A stretch of DNA of 25,001 nt. Source: an uncultured Eubacteriales bacterium (GTDB taxonomy: Bacteria > Bacillota > Clostridia > Oscillospirales > Acutalibacteraceae). A program made the translations under genes and the position numbers. Every line of letters starts with the position of its first letter. The first letter of the stretch is position 1. Shown in pieces: positions 14,686 through 23,900 of this stretch. Where the stretch lies: NCBI GenBank assembly GCA_905198155.1, contig CAJKBQ010000035.1:1-25001 (forward strand), in the 5' to 3' direction. The notes beneath the pieces were generated by a model, which saw only the letters and a list, made by a program, of their open reading frames with translations, searched no databases and had not been told where the DNA came from.

Positions 14686-15555
14686 CTGGAAGATCATATC
14701 GAACTCATCACCGTCCTGCGGGAGCTGCATCAGGTGTCCGGGCTGCGGCTGAGTATGCACGACGTCTCGTTCCGCGAAATGGCCGCATGGCCGGCGGAAA
14801 AATGCGCCTTCTGCGCGGAGCTGCAGCGCAACCCGACGGCGCTGGCCAAATGCCTCCAATCCGACCGCGAAGCGTTTGCCGCCGCGCAGTCGTCCGACCG
14901 GCTGTACCGCTACCGCTGCGCGTTCGGGCTGGACGAAGTCGTGGCCCCGGTGTACAGCTTCGGCAAGCTGATCGGCTACCTGATGATGGGGCAGACGCTG
15001 TGCCGCCCGGCCGGGAACCGCGAAGCAGTGCGCCGCGCCGCCATGCCATACGCCGTTGACCCGGCCGCGCTCGCCCGCGCGCTGGACGATATGGCGCTGC
15101 GCGACCCGGAGCAGATGCTGTCCTGCGCGCGGATTATGGACATCTGCGCCAAATACATCTCGCTCAGCAACCGGTTCAACCCGGAAAAAGCCGAGCTGGC
15201 TCCGGCCATCCGCGCCTATATCTACGCGCACTACGCGGAGCCGCTGTCGATCAATCAGCTGAAAACGCACTTTTTCTGCTCGCGCGCCACGCTGATTAAC
15301 GCCTACCGCAGCCGCTACGGCGAAAGCATCAACGGCTGCATCACCCGCGTCCGGCTGGAACACGCCAGGGAGCGCTTGGTCTACTCGCGCAGCACGATCA
15401 AAGAAATCGCGTCGGCGTGCGGCTTTTCCAATCAAAACTATTTTTCCAAAGTATTCCTAAAAGAAACCCAAAAAACGCCTACGCAGTTCCGCCGCGAAGC
15501 ATGGGCGAAGGAGGAGCAAAATCATGCTGCTGAAAAATGCCAAAATCCTGAATGA
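14686..15555 (+). CDS. PocR-sensor AraC-family regulator
   Basis: This protein of about 289 aa has an N-terminal PocR-type sensory domain (about 1-115): LRELHQVSGLRLSMHDVSF, AEKCAFC with paired cysteines, and VVAPVYSFGKLIGYLMMGQ. A C-terminal AraC domain follows: INQLKTHFFCSRATLINAYR and IKEIASACGFSNQNYFSKVF. PocR domains bind small metabolites. There is no ATG at the N-terminus. AAGAAGGGA (14671-14679) is 6 nt from a CTG at 14686, my choice; an in-frame TTG at 14656 has no such site. It overlaps nagA by 32 bp and is divergent from the kinase operon, so it probably controls both. Confidence 0.82.
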   Translation: MEDHIELITVLRELHQVSGLRLSMHDVSFREMAAWPAEKCAFCAELQRNPTALAKCLQSDREAFAAAQSSDRLYRYRCAFGLDEVVAPVYSFGKLIGYLMMGQTLCRPAGNREAVRRAAMPYAVDPAALARALDDMALRDPEQMLSCARIMDICAKYISLSNRFNPEKAELAPAIRAYIYAHYAEPLSINQLKTHFFCSRATLINAYRSRYGESINGCITRVRLEHARERLVYSRSTIKEIASACGFSNQNYFSKVFLKETQKTPTQFRREAWAKEEQNHAAEKCQNPE

Positions 15556-16660
15556 TGCGTTCGCCTGGCAGACGGGCGACCTCAAAATCGAAAACGGCCG
15601 CATCGCCGCGCTCGGCGACCGCCTGCCGGACACGCCGGATTCGCTCGACTGCACCGGCTGCACCGTCACCCCCGGGCTGATCGACATCCACACGCACGGC
15701 GCGGACGGCGTCGATTATTCACTGGCGCCGTCTCCGGCCGAATTGGCGCGCGCGCTGCGGCTGGAAGCCCGCCAGGGCGTCACCGCCGTACTGCCGTCGA
15801 TGATGACCGCGCCGGAGCCGATGCTGGCGGCCGCGCTGGACGCCGTGCGCGCCTACCTGGCGTCGCCCGACCCCGACGCGGCATGGGTGCCGGGCGCGCA
15901 CCTCGAAGGCCCGTTCATCAACCCGGTCAAATGCGGCGCGCAGCCGCCGGAGTGGATCTCCGCCCCGGACGCCTCCATGCTGGATCGCCTGTCGCCGGAC
16001 GGCCTGGTGCGGCTGATGGCCATCGCCCCCGAAATGGACGGCGCGATGGACTGCATCCGCGCCCTGCACAGCCGCTGCACACTGTCGATGGGGCACACCG
16101 CCGCCGATTACGACACCGCGTGCGCCGCCATCGCCGCCGGCGCGTCGGGCGCCACCCACCTGTTCAACGGCATGGCCGCCGCCGCGCACCGCGCCCCCGG
16201 CGTCCCCGGCGCCATTTTTGACCACCCGGACACCACGGCGGAGCTGATCTGCGACGGTCTGCACGTCCATCCCACGGTGGTGCGCGCCGCGTTCCGGCTG
16301 CTGCGCGGCCGCATCGCGCTGATCAGCGACAGCCTGAACCTGGCCGGCCGGCCGGAGGGCAGCCGCGGCACGGACGCCGCCGGTCACGCCATCACCATCC
16401 GCGGCGGCCGCTGCGAGCTGGACAGCGGCACCATCGCTGGGTCGTGCGTCACATTGGCGGAATGCGTCCGCCGCGCGATCTCGTTCGGCGTGCCGGACAC
16501 CGAAGCCTTCGCCGCCGCATCGATCACCCCGGCGCGCATCGTCCGGCTGGACGGCGAAACCGGCAGCCTGATGGTCGGCAAACGCGCCGACGTCGTGGTC
16601 TGGCGCGGCGACGCAGCGGCGCACGTCTTTGTCGGCGGACGGCGGATTTCGGCACAATAA
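15524..16660 (+). CDS. nagA: N-acetylglucosamine-6-phosphate deacetylase
   Basis: This 378-aa amidohydrolase converts GlcNAc-6-P to GlcN-6-P and acetate. Visible active-site parts in order are DIHTHG (H56, H58), HLEGPF (metal ligand E128), LSMGHTAADY, ATHLFNGM with a following HRAPG, and LISDSLNLAG (catalytic D269). The usual 'ISDA' is ISDS here, with the Asp intact. Length fits the family (about 380). GGAGGAG lies 7 nt before the ATG, inside the end of the regulator gene. No nagB is seen in the window, so GlcN-6-P deaminase must be elsewhere. Confidence 0.93.
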   Translation: MLLKNAKILNDAFAWQTGDLKIENGRIAALGDRLPDTPDSLDCTGCTVTPGLIDIHTHGADGVDYSLAPSPAELARALRLEARQGVTAVLPSMMTAPEPMLAAALDAVRAYLASPDPDAAWVPGAHLEGPFINPVKCGAQPPEWISAPDASMLDRLSPDGLVRLMAIAPEMDGAMDCIRALHSRCTLSMGHTAADYDTACAAIAAGASGATHLFNGMAAAAHRAPGVPGAIFDHPDTTAELICDGLHVHPTVVRAAFRLLRGRIALISDSLNLAGRPEGSRGTDAAGHAITIRGGRCELDSGTIAGSCVTLAECVRRAISFGVPDTEAFAAASITPARIVRLDGETGSLMVGKRADVVVWRGDAAAHVFVGGRRISAQ

Positions 16661-16679
16661 TCCAGGTGTTCTCAATTTT

Positions 16680-16685
16680 TATAAT
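16680..16685 (+). promoter_or_regulatory. Possible -10 box for the Mrp-like ATPase gene
   Basis: TATAAT in an AT-rich intergenic stretch 40 nt before the ATG. No -35 hexamer is convincing, so read-through from nagA is also possible. Confidence 0.45.
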
Positions 16686-16725
16686 ATAAACCCATAATAT
16701 TTTCAGACAGGAGCAATGAATACCC

Positions 16726-17562
16726 ATGAGTGAATGTACACACGATTGCAGTTCGTGCGGCGAAAGCTGCGCGCAGCGCGCCCCGGAAAGCCTGCTGGCT
16801 CCGCAGAACGCGCAAAGCCACGTCAAAAAGGTGATTGCCGTCGTCAGCGGCAAAGGCGGCGTCGGCAAATCGCTGGTCACGTCGATGCTGGCGGTGACGA
16901 TGAACCGCCGCGAGCACAAAACCGCCGTGCTGGACGCGGACATCACCGGCCCGTCGATTCCGACGGTGTTCGGCCTCAAAACCCGCGCCGTCGGCAACGA
17001 CCAGGGCATCCTCCCGGTCGAAACCAAAACCGGAATCGAAGTGATGTCGGTCAACCTGCTGCTGGAACACGCGACCGATCCGGTGGTGTGGCGCGGCCCG
17101 GTGATCGCCGGGACGGTGAAGCAGTTCTGGACGGACGTGATTTGGGGCGACGTAGACTATATGTTCGTCGATATGCCGCCGGGAACGGGCGACGTCCCGC
17201 TGACGGTGTTCCAGTCGCTGCCGGTGGACGGCATCGTCATCGTTACCTCGCCGCAGGAACTGGTCTCCACCATCGTGGCCAAAGCGGTCAATATGGCGCA
17301 CATGATGAACATCCCGATCATCGGCATCGTCGAAAACATGAGCTATATCCAATGTCCGGACTGCGGCAAAAAAATCGCCGTGTTCGGCGAAAGCCATCTG
17401 GATGCCGTCGCGGCGGAACACGGGCTGAAAGTCCTCGGCCGCCTGCCGATCGACCCGCAGCTGGCCCGCCAGTGCGACAGCGGCGTCCTCGAACTGTTTG
17501 AAGGCGACTGGCTGGAGCAGGCGGCGGACGCCGTGGAAGCGCAGCCGTCCAAAACGTTCTGA
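16726..17562 (+). CDS. Mrp/NBP35-family Fe-S carrier ATPase
   Basis: This 278-aa P-loop protein has the deviant Walker A GKGGVGKS (residues 42-49), DADITGPSIP, VDMPPGTGDVPLT and a C-terminal CPDCG (C210, C213) that binds a bridging [4Fe-4S] cluster at the dimer interface. A short N-terminal four-cysteine stretch (C4, C8, C11, C15) recalls the N-terminal cluster site of NBP35-type proteins. The family delivers Fe-S clusters to apoproteins. ACAGGAG is 12 nt from the ATG, a little long; an out-of-frame ATG at 16716 lies between. Confidence 0.92.
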   Translation: MSECTHDCSSCGESCAQRAPESLLAPQNAQSHVKKVIAVVSGKGGVGKSLVTSMLAVTMNRREHKTAVLDADITGPSIPTVFGLKTRAVGNDQGILPVETKTGIEVMSVNLLLEHATDPVVWRGPVIAGTVKQFWTDVIWGDVDYMFVDMPPGTGDVPLTVFQSLPVDGIVIVTSPQELVSTIVAKAVNMAHMMNIPIIGIVENMSYIQCPDCGKKIAVFGESHLDAVAAEHGLKVLGRLPIDPQLARQCDSGVLELFEGDWLEQAADAVEAQPSKTF

Positions 17563-17565
17563 TTT

Positions 17566-17627
17566 TCGCGCAAAAACGCGATTTTTCGGCGGACAGGCCC
17601 CAAACCGTGGGCAGTCCGCCGATTTTT
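17566..17627 (+). terminator. Tandem terminator hairpins after the Mrp gene
   Basis: A short stem TCGCG/CGCGA (17566-17581) runs into T5. A second, stronger stem TCGGCGGAC (17586-17594) pairs with GTCCGCCGA (17614-17622) and is followed by T5. Both lie 4-65 nt after the stop. Confidence 0.82.
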
Positions 17628-17639
17628 GCTGCAATGGGT

Positions 17640-17668
17640 TTGACGCCGGCACAAAAGTGGTGTATAAT
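17640..17668 (+). promoter_or_regulatory. Sigma-70-type promoter for the CDF exporter
   Basis: TTGACG (17640-17645) and TATAAT (17663-17668) are 17 bp apart. The expected leader of about 40 nt is too short for a yybP-ykoY manganese riboswitch. Confidence 0.88.
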
Positions 17669-17715
17669 AAAAAGCACAACAAAAATTCGATCCGTACAAG
17701 GGAGCAAAAAGGAAT

Positions 17716-18855
17716 ATGAGCGAAGCATCAAACATCAAATCGCGCGCCCGCGCCGGAGCCGTCGCCGGGCTGGTCGGCATGGGGTGCAACCTGCTGCTGT
17801 TCGGCGCCAAGCTGGCCGTCGGCGCAGCCGCACATTCCATCGCCGTCACCGCCGACGCGTTCAACAACCTGTCAGACGCCGGGTCGTCGCTGGTGACGAT
17901 GGTCGGGTTCAAAATGTCCGGCAAACCGGCCGACCGCGAGCACCCGTTCGGCCACGGCCGGATCGAATACATATCCGGCCTGATCGTGTCGTTCGTGATC
18001 CTGCTGGTGGGGTTCGAGCTGCTGACCTCGTCCGTCGGAAAAATCCTCCATCCGGAAGCGCTGCAGGGCGGCGGTGCCGCCATTGCCGTGCTGCTCGGCT
18101 CCATCGCCGTCAAGCTGGGGATGGGGCTGTACTACCGCCGCGTGGGCAAGCGGATCGGTTCCGCCGCGCTGATGGCCGCCATGACCGACTGCGTGTCCGA
18201 CATGGCCGCCACCGCCGCCGTAGTGGTGTCTGTGCTGGTGCATCTGCTGCTGCACATCAACATCGACGGCATCATCGGCACACTGGTGGCGATTCTGATC
18301 CTGATCGCCGGGGTCAAATCGGCATCCGAAACGCTCAGTCCGCTGCTCGGCCAGGCGCCCGATCCGGCGCTGGTGCAGAAAATCCGGGACATGGTGCTGT
18401 CGTCGGACGGCATCCTCGGCGTCCACGACCTGCTCGTCCACAACTACGGTCCCGACCGCTGCATCGCGTCGCTGCACGCCGAAGTCCCGGCCGAAGCCGA
18501 TATTCTCGAAAGCCACGACCGCATCGACCGCATCGAGCGCGAGATCGAAGCGCAGCTGGGCGTCCGCACGGTGATCCACATGGACCCCGTCCAAACGGAC
18601 AGCCCGCGCGTGACGGAGCTGCATCGGCTGACGGCAGAAGTGCTGCGCACCATCGACCCGCAGCTGACGTTTCACGATTTCCGCATCGTGGACGGTTCCA
18701 GCCACACCAACCTGATTTTTGACGTGCTGGTGCCGCACCATTACGCGATGGACGCATCGGCGCTGACCGAATGCATCGAAAGCGAACTGCAAAAACGCGA
18801 CCGGCGGCTGTACGCCGTCGTCACGGTCGATACATGCTACACCGGCGAGATGTAA
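17716..18855 (+). CDS. Cation diffusion facilitator, predicted Mn(II)-type
   Basis: This 379-aa protein has the CDF layout: six helices (about 14-210), then a cytoplasmic ZT-dimer domain and an extra C-terminal extension. Landmarks are ADAFNNLSDAGSS in helix 2, HPFGHGRIEY in the following loop and MTDCVSDM in helix 5. The transport site reads N50/D54 and D158/D162. An N-D-D-D site is the pattern reported for Mn exporters such as MntE, whereas zinc CDFs have His in helix 5. Manganese export is therefore the best guess, but unproven. A kinase-like gene follows after 24 bp in the same direction. Confidence 0.9.
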   Translation: MSEASNIKSRARAGAVAGLVGMGCNLLLFGAKLAVGAAAHSIAVTADAFNNLSDAGSSLVTMVGFKMSGKPADREHPFGHGRIEYISGLIVSFVILLVGFELLTSSVGKILHPEALQGGGAAIAVLLGSIAVKLGMGLYYRRVGKRIGSAALMAAMTDCVSDMAATAAVVVSVLVHLLLHINIDGIIGTLVAILILIAGVKSASETLSPLLGQAPDPALVQKIRDMVLSSDGILGVHDLLVHNYGPDRCIASLHAEVPAEADILESHDRIDRIEREIEAQLGVRTVIHMDPVQTDSPRVTELHRLTAEVLRTIDPQLTFHDFRIVDGSSHTNLIFDVLVPHHYAMDASALTECIESELQKRDRRLYAVVTVDTCYTGEM

Positions 18856-18879
18856 CCGCCGGGCGGAAAGGAGCAGAGC

Positions 18880-19854
18880 ATGAACTGGTTTCAAACCCGA
18901 AAATCCGTGTGGATTCCGTGCGCCGCAGCCGCCGCCGCCCCGTGGATTGCGCTGATTTTCCACTATTCCGCGGTGCTGCTGATCGCCGCAATCGTCGTCA
19001 CCGCCGCCGCAATCGCCGCCGTCGTGTGGACGTTTTGCGCCGACCGCGCGTCCGACCGTACCCAGGCGGCGCAGGCGGAGCTGTATTGGCACGCCCTCGC
19101 GCCGGAATTGCCCGACCCGCCGCCGCAGTCCCCGGCGGACTGGCTGACGCAGTTGGGGCAGCGCGCCGCCGCCCAGGCCGAAGCCGCCGACGCCGAGCGC
19201 CGCACCACGGCGCAGTTCCTGAGCGGGTGGAGCGCGCAGGTGACGGCCGCCGTGACGGAGCTGTGCAGCATCGCCGCACGCGTGCAGCAAACCCAGCCCG
19301 CCGAAGGCCGGCTGCTCACGCAGGAATGCAACACCCTGCGGTGCCGCGCGGCGCAGCTGATGGAATATTTCCACTGCGAATCGGACTGCACCTTGCGCTG
19401 CATCCAGCCGGTGGAGCTGTCGCGCGTGCTTAGCGACGCGATTCTTCACCATTCGGAGGAACTGCGCGCGCGCCGCATCGGCCTGCGCCGCAGCATGACG
19501 CGGCTGCGCACCGCGTCCGACCCGGTGCTGCTGACGGCTGTGCTGGACGAACTGCTGGACAACGCCATCCGCCACACTCCCGCGGGCGGCGCCATCGGAC
19601 TCACCTGCCGCATGGTGAACGGCTGCGCCGAAATCGCGGTGGAAGACGCCGGCTGCGGGATCCCGCCGGAGGAGCTGAGCCGGATTTTCACACGCGGCTT
19701 CGTCGGCCGCGGCGAAGATCCCGGCCGCGCCGGATTGGGCCTGTTCACCGCGCGCGCATACTGCACGCTGCTCGGCCATTCGCTGTCGGTCACGTCCGCC
19801 GAAGGCAAAGGCACCCGCGCCGTGATCCGCGTGGCGTGTACGGACGCCCCGTAA
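18880..19854 (+). CDS. Histidine-kinase-like membrane protein lacking the phosphoacceptor His
   Basis: This 324-aa protein has two N-terminal helices with almost no extracellular loop (about 11-30 and 32-52), a dimerisation-type region, and a full HATPase_c domain: ELLDNAIRHTP (N228), VEDAGCGIPPEE, and GRAGLGLFTARAYC. This resembles intramembrane-sensing kinases (BceS/GraS-like), in which a WVHQIKTP-like H-box carries the phosphorylated His. Here the aligned stretch reads FLSGWSAQVTAAV, with A119 where His is expected. No response regulator is in the window. It may be a non-phosphorylating sensor or use another acceptor. GGAAAGGAG is 7 nt before the ATG. Confidence 0.8.
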   Translation: MNWFQTRKSVWIPCAAAAAAPWIALIFHYSAVLLIAAIVVTAAAIAAVVWTFCADRASDRTQAAQAELYWHALAPELPDPPPQSPADWLTQLGQRAAAQAEAADAERRTTAQFLSGWSAQVTAAVTELCSIAARVQQTQPAEGRLLTQECNTLRCRAAQLMEYFHCESDCTLRCIQPVELSRVLSDAILHHSEELRARRIGLRRSMTRLRTASDPVLLTAVLDELLDNAIRHTPAGGAIGLTCRMVNGCAEIAVEDAGCGIPPEELSRIFTRGFVGRGEDPGRAGLGLFTARAYCTLLGHSLSVTSAEGKGTRAVIRVACTDAP

Positions 19855-19872
19855 ATCATGCATCCCGCGCAA

Positions 19873-19913
19873 AAAGCGGCTTCCGCCGGAACCCTCCGGT
19901 CGAAGCCGCTTTT
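19873..19913. terminator. Bidirectional terminator between convergent genes
   Basis: AAAGCGGCTTC (19873-19883) pairs with GAAGCCGCTTT (19902-19912), with an inner CCGGA/TCCGG stem, A run before and T run after. It lies between the kinase-like gene and the S1-domain gene. Confidence 0.9.
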
Positions 19914-19927
19914 CTGCGTGCCAAATT

Positions 19928-20857
19928 TTACTCCTCGTCGTCGAACACCGTCTCCACGCACCGCGCCCCCGTCGGCGAATACCGGAACCGCGCCAAATGC
20001 GGCCCGGTGAAAAAGTAATCCGGCGCGGACGGCGCGTAGTCGTACTCGAACGTGTCGATGATAATCAGCTTGATTTTCATTTTCTCCGGCAGCAGATTTT
20101 TGATGTACACGCTGGCCTGCTGCCCGGGGCGCACGCCGTCCTTCGGTTCGGCCAGCCCGGCCAGATTCGGCGTCAGCTCCACGAATATCCCGTAATTTTC
20201 GACCGACCGCACAATCCCGGCGACCGTCTCGCCCGGCGTGAACCGCGCCGCATTTTCCGCCCATGTGCCGAGCAGCTCCTTGTGCGTCAGGCAAATGCGC
20301 CCTTCCGCGTCGATGGCGCGCACCACCGCGCGGATATCCATCCCCGGCGTAAACCGTTCAGCCGGGTGATTGATCCGCGACACCGAAATCGCATCGATCG
20401 GGATCAAGCTGGGAATCCCGCACCCAATGTCCGCAAACGCCCCGAACTGCTCCAAATGCGTCACCCGCGCGTCGATCACGTCCCCCGGCCGCAGCGTCGT
20501 CAGGTACTGCGCCCGGCACGCCTCCTGCGCCGCGCGGCGGGACAGCATCGCTGCCGGCCGCCCGCCGAGCGTGGTGAACCCGGTGATGTAAAAGCAGACG
20601 GGCTTGTTGACGCGGCTGATGATCGCAATGTCCTTCACCGTGCCCTCGCGAATCCCAATCGCGCCCTCTTCGCGCGGAATCACCCCGCGCATGCACCCCA
20701 AATCCACCATCAAATCGTGCGCCCCGTCGCACACCACGGCGCGCCCTTCCAGCAGCTGGTGCTTCTGAAACGCATTGGCCAGTGCGGACGGCGACGCCAG
20801 CGCCGCGCGGTTTTCCGGCGTGCGGATCAGTTGGCCTTCCGGCTTGAATTCTTTCAT
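19928..20857 (-). CDS. S1-domain RNA-binding protein
   Basis: This 309-aa protein has a degenerate S1-like segment (about 40-110) and two recognisable S1 domains: GDVIDARVTHLEQFGAFADI (from about 136) and GETVAGIVRSVENYGIFVEL (from about 220), the latter followed by VRPGQQASVYIKNL. It resembles the short ribosomal-protein-S1-like proteins of Clostridia and probably binds mRNA. I placed the start at ATG 20857, with AAAGGA 10 nt upstream. It follows addA by 87 bp on the same strand, so they may share a transcript. Confidence 0.85.
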   Translation of the reverse strand: MKEFKPEGQLIRTPENRAALASPSALANAFQKHQLLEGRAVVCDGAHDLMVDLGCMRGVIPREEGAIGIREGTVKDIAIISRVNKPVCFYITGFTTLGGRPAAMLSRRAAQEACRAQYLTTLRPGDVIDARVTHLEQFGAFADIGCGIPSLIPIDAISVSRINHPAERFTPGMDIRAVVRAIDAEGRICLTHKELLGTWAENAARFTPGETVAGIVRSVENYGIFVELTPNLAGLAEPKDGVRPGQQASVYIKNLLPEKMKIKLIIIDTFEYDYAPSAPDYFFTGPHLARFRYSPTGARCVETVFDDEE

Positions 20858-20944
20858 TTTCCGCTCATCCTTTCCTGTAAATGGTCCGTATGGTTCCATC
20901 GTATGAAGAAAAGCGGAAAAATATGCGTTGCGCGCCGGAAAAGC

Positions 20945-23900
20945 TCACAGCGGAACCACGTCGCCCAAATACGTCGCGTACAGCACCTGTTCGCGCACCG
21001 GCTTGCCGAAGCACCCGGCCAGCGCGCGCGCATACAGCGCCAGCTGCTGCGCATACCGCTGCCGCAGCACGTCCGCCGATGCCCGGTCGGTCTTAAAGTC
21101 AATCAGCACCAACCCGTCGTCGTATTCCAGCACGCAGTCCGCCACGCCTTGCAGCACCACGGCCTCGTCGCCGCCGCCCGCCGCCGGATCCCACTGCGCC
21201 GCCGGGTATTCCAGCAAAAACCGCACTTCGCGGTGTACCGTCGGCGCGTGCAGAATGCGCTGCCCCAGCGGGTGCGCAAACAGCGCCGCAATCCGCGCCG
21301 GTTCCACCGCATCGCTTTGCGCGGCGGTCAGATATCCGGCCTCCGTCAGCCGCCGCAGCTCCGCGGCCGGGTCGCGCGCCGCCGCTTCGTAATCGGCAAA
21401 TTGCAGATACGTGTGCAGCGCCGTGCCGCGCTCCGCCGGGGTCAGCCCCCCGTCCGTCAAAAACGCCGGCCGCCGCGCCGTCGCAAACGTCTGCGCCTGC
21501 GCGCGTTCCGCCAGCGCCGAAATCGCCGATTTCACCGGGATTCGGCTGAGCGCCGGCCGGTCGTACGCGAACGCAAACCGCGCACGCAGCGCGTCCAGCA
21601 TCGCCGGATCGGGCAGCGTCTCCGGTTCCGGCGCAGGCGGTTCGGTTTCCATCCGCCGGGCGGCAATGTGTTCCAGCGCCCACGCGTGATCGTCCGGAAT
21701 CACCGCGCAGTCCGCATCCGCCATCGCGCGCAGCGCGCCCATGTCCGGGTGCCGCAGCAGCGCCGCCAGAATCCAGTCGGCAAAGCACTGCGCGCTCCGC
21801 ACGGCAAACGGCGCAATCGGCGCGTCCCCGTGCAGCACCGCCGCCCAGTGCGCCAGCCGCGTTTCCGGGTGCGGCACGGTGCACAGCAAATACAGCTTTT
21901 CCCGCGCCCGCGTCAGCGCGACGTACAGCACGCGCATCTGCTCCGACATCTCGTCCCGGTTCAGCGCGCACCGCACCGCGTCATACGGCACAGTGTGGTA
22001 CCGCACGGCCCCGTCCCGCCGCCGCAACGCCGCGCCCAGCTTCGGGTGCAGCAGCAAATCGCCGGTCAGCGACTGCTGGTTGAACGCCCGCGCGCAGTCC
22101 GCCACGAACACGAACGGGAATTCCAGCCCCTTGGCGTGGTGAATCGTCATAATCCGTACCACGTTCGCGCTTTCGGAAAGGATCGACGCCGGGGTCAGGT
22201 CGGCGCGCTGCGCCTGCAGCCGGTCAATGTACCGGATAAACCCGGACAGCCCGCGGTACCCGGCCTGCTCATACGTCACGGCATATTCCATCAGCAGCCG
22301 CAGGTTGGCCAGCCGCAGTTCGCCGTCTTTCATCGCCGCATACACCGCGCCGATCTGTTTTTCGTCCCAAATCCGCTCCACCAGCGTCCGCACTGACCCG
22401 GCCGCCGCCCGCCGCCGCCACCGGTCCAAATCGCGCAGGAATTCGGCCGCGTGCGCGTCGGATTCGGCCGCCGCCCGCAGCGCCGAATACAGCGGCGCAT
22501 CCGGCGCCGCCTGCCGGATACGCGCCAGCTCGTCCGGCCCAAATCCATACACCGGGCCGCACAGCACCGCCAGCAGCGGCACGTCCTGCACCGGATTGTC
22601 GATCACGCGCAGCAGCGCCAGCATGGCGGCAATCTCCCGCGACTGGAAAAATCCGCTCTGCACCGCGCCCCAGCACGGGATGCCGTGCTGTTGCAGCACG
22701 CGCAGATAATCGTCCGCGCGCGACGCCGCGCTGCGCAGCAGGATGCAGAAATCCCGGTACTGCGCCGGGCGGCGGACGCCGTTCTGCGTCACGGTGCCGC
22801 CGCTGTTCATCAGCGCCTGAATCCGCGCGGCGATCCACTCCGCCTCCGGTTCCGTGTCGTCGCCGGCCGGTTCCAGCAGCACCAGCGCGGCATCCGGCGT
22901 AGGGCTGTCCGGGTAAACAGCCTGCGGAATCAGCGCTTCGCTGTCGTCGTACCGGATATCGCCCACCGCCGGGCTCATCAGCTGGCGGAACAGAAAATTG
23001 CACGCGCCGGTCACGCCGCTGCGGCTGCGGAAATTTTTGCCCAGCAAGATTGTCGCCGGAAATTGCGGATTCGCCGGGTCATACAGCGGGTACGCCTGCC
23101 GCCGCCGGATAAACAGCTCCGGGCTGGCCTGGCGGAACTGGTAAATGCTTTGTTTCACGTCGCCGACCAGGAACAAATTGCTTTCGTCGCGCGAAATCGC
23201 CTTAAAGATGTATTCCTGCGCGCCGTTCGTGTCCTGATATTCGTCCACCATAATCTCGTCGAACTGCGCCGACAGCGCAATCGCCAAGTCCGTCCGCCGG
23301 AACCCGCCGTCCGCGTTCCGCGCAATCAGCAGCCGCAGCGCGCCGTGCTCCAAATCGCTGAAATCCAGCAGATTTTTGGCGCGTTTGGCCGCGTCCAGCC
23401 GCTGCCCGTATTCCAGCACCAGCTCGGCCAGCGCGTCGATCACCGGCGCCTGCGCAGCGATTTCCTGCGCCGCATCGCCGGACGATTGGTCGAACAGCTG
23501 CGTCAGCTTTTCCACCTGTTTTTTCACGCCGTCGCGCAGCGCCTTAATGCGCGCTTTGCGCGATTCGTCCACCTTGCGGAGCGTAGGCAGGCGCGGCGAT
23601 GTGCGCCGCTGCACTGCATACACCAGCGCGTCCCAGTCGTGCGCCTCAGCGGCCTCGTGAATGCGCACCAGCGCGATCATTTCCTCCATCAGCACCGCGC
23701 GGTACGCGTCAAACTGCGGATCCTGCGCGGCCTCGGCCATCGCGCCTTCCAGCAGGATCACGCCGTATTCCGCCGCGCCGCGCGCGTAGTCAAACAGCAC
23801 CGCCGCCCACTCGGTGCCGGACACCATCTCCGCATCCCGGTACTGCGCGGCCTGGCGGCGCAGCCAATGTTCCGGGAACGGATGGCTGCGCACATAGTCG

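Noticed and set aside
17563..17715. Manganese (yybP-ykoY) riboswitch before the CDF gene
   Set aside because: The promoter lies after the hairpins, leaving a leader of about 40 nt. The hairpins are terminators of the Mrp gene.
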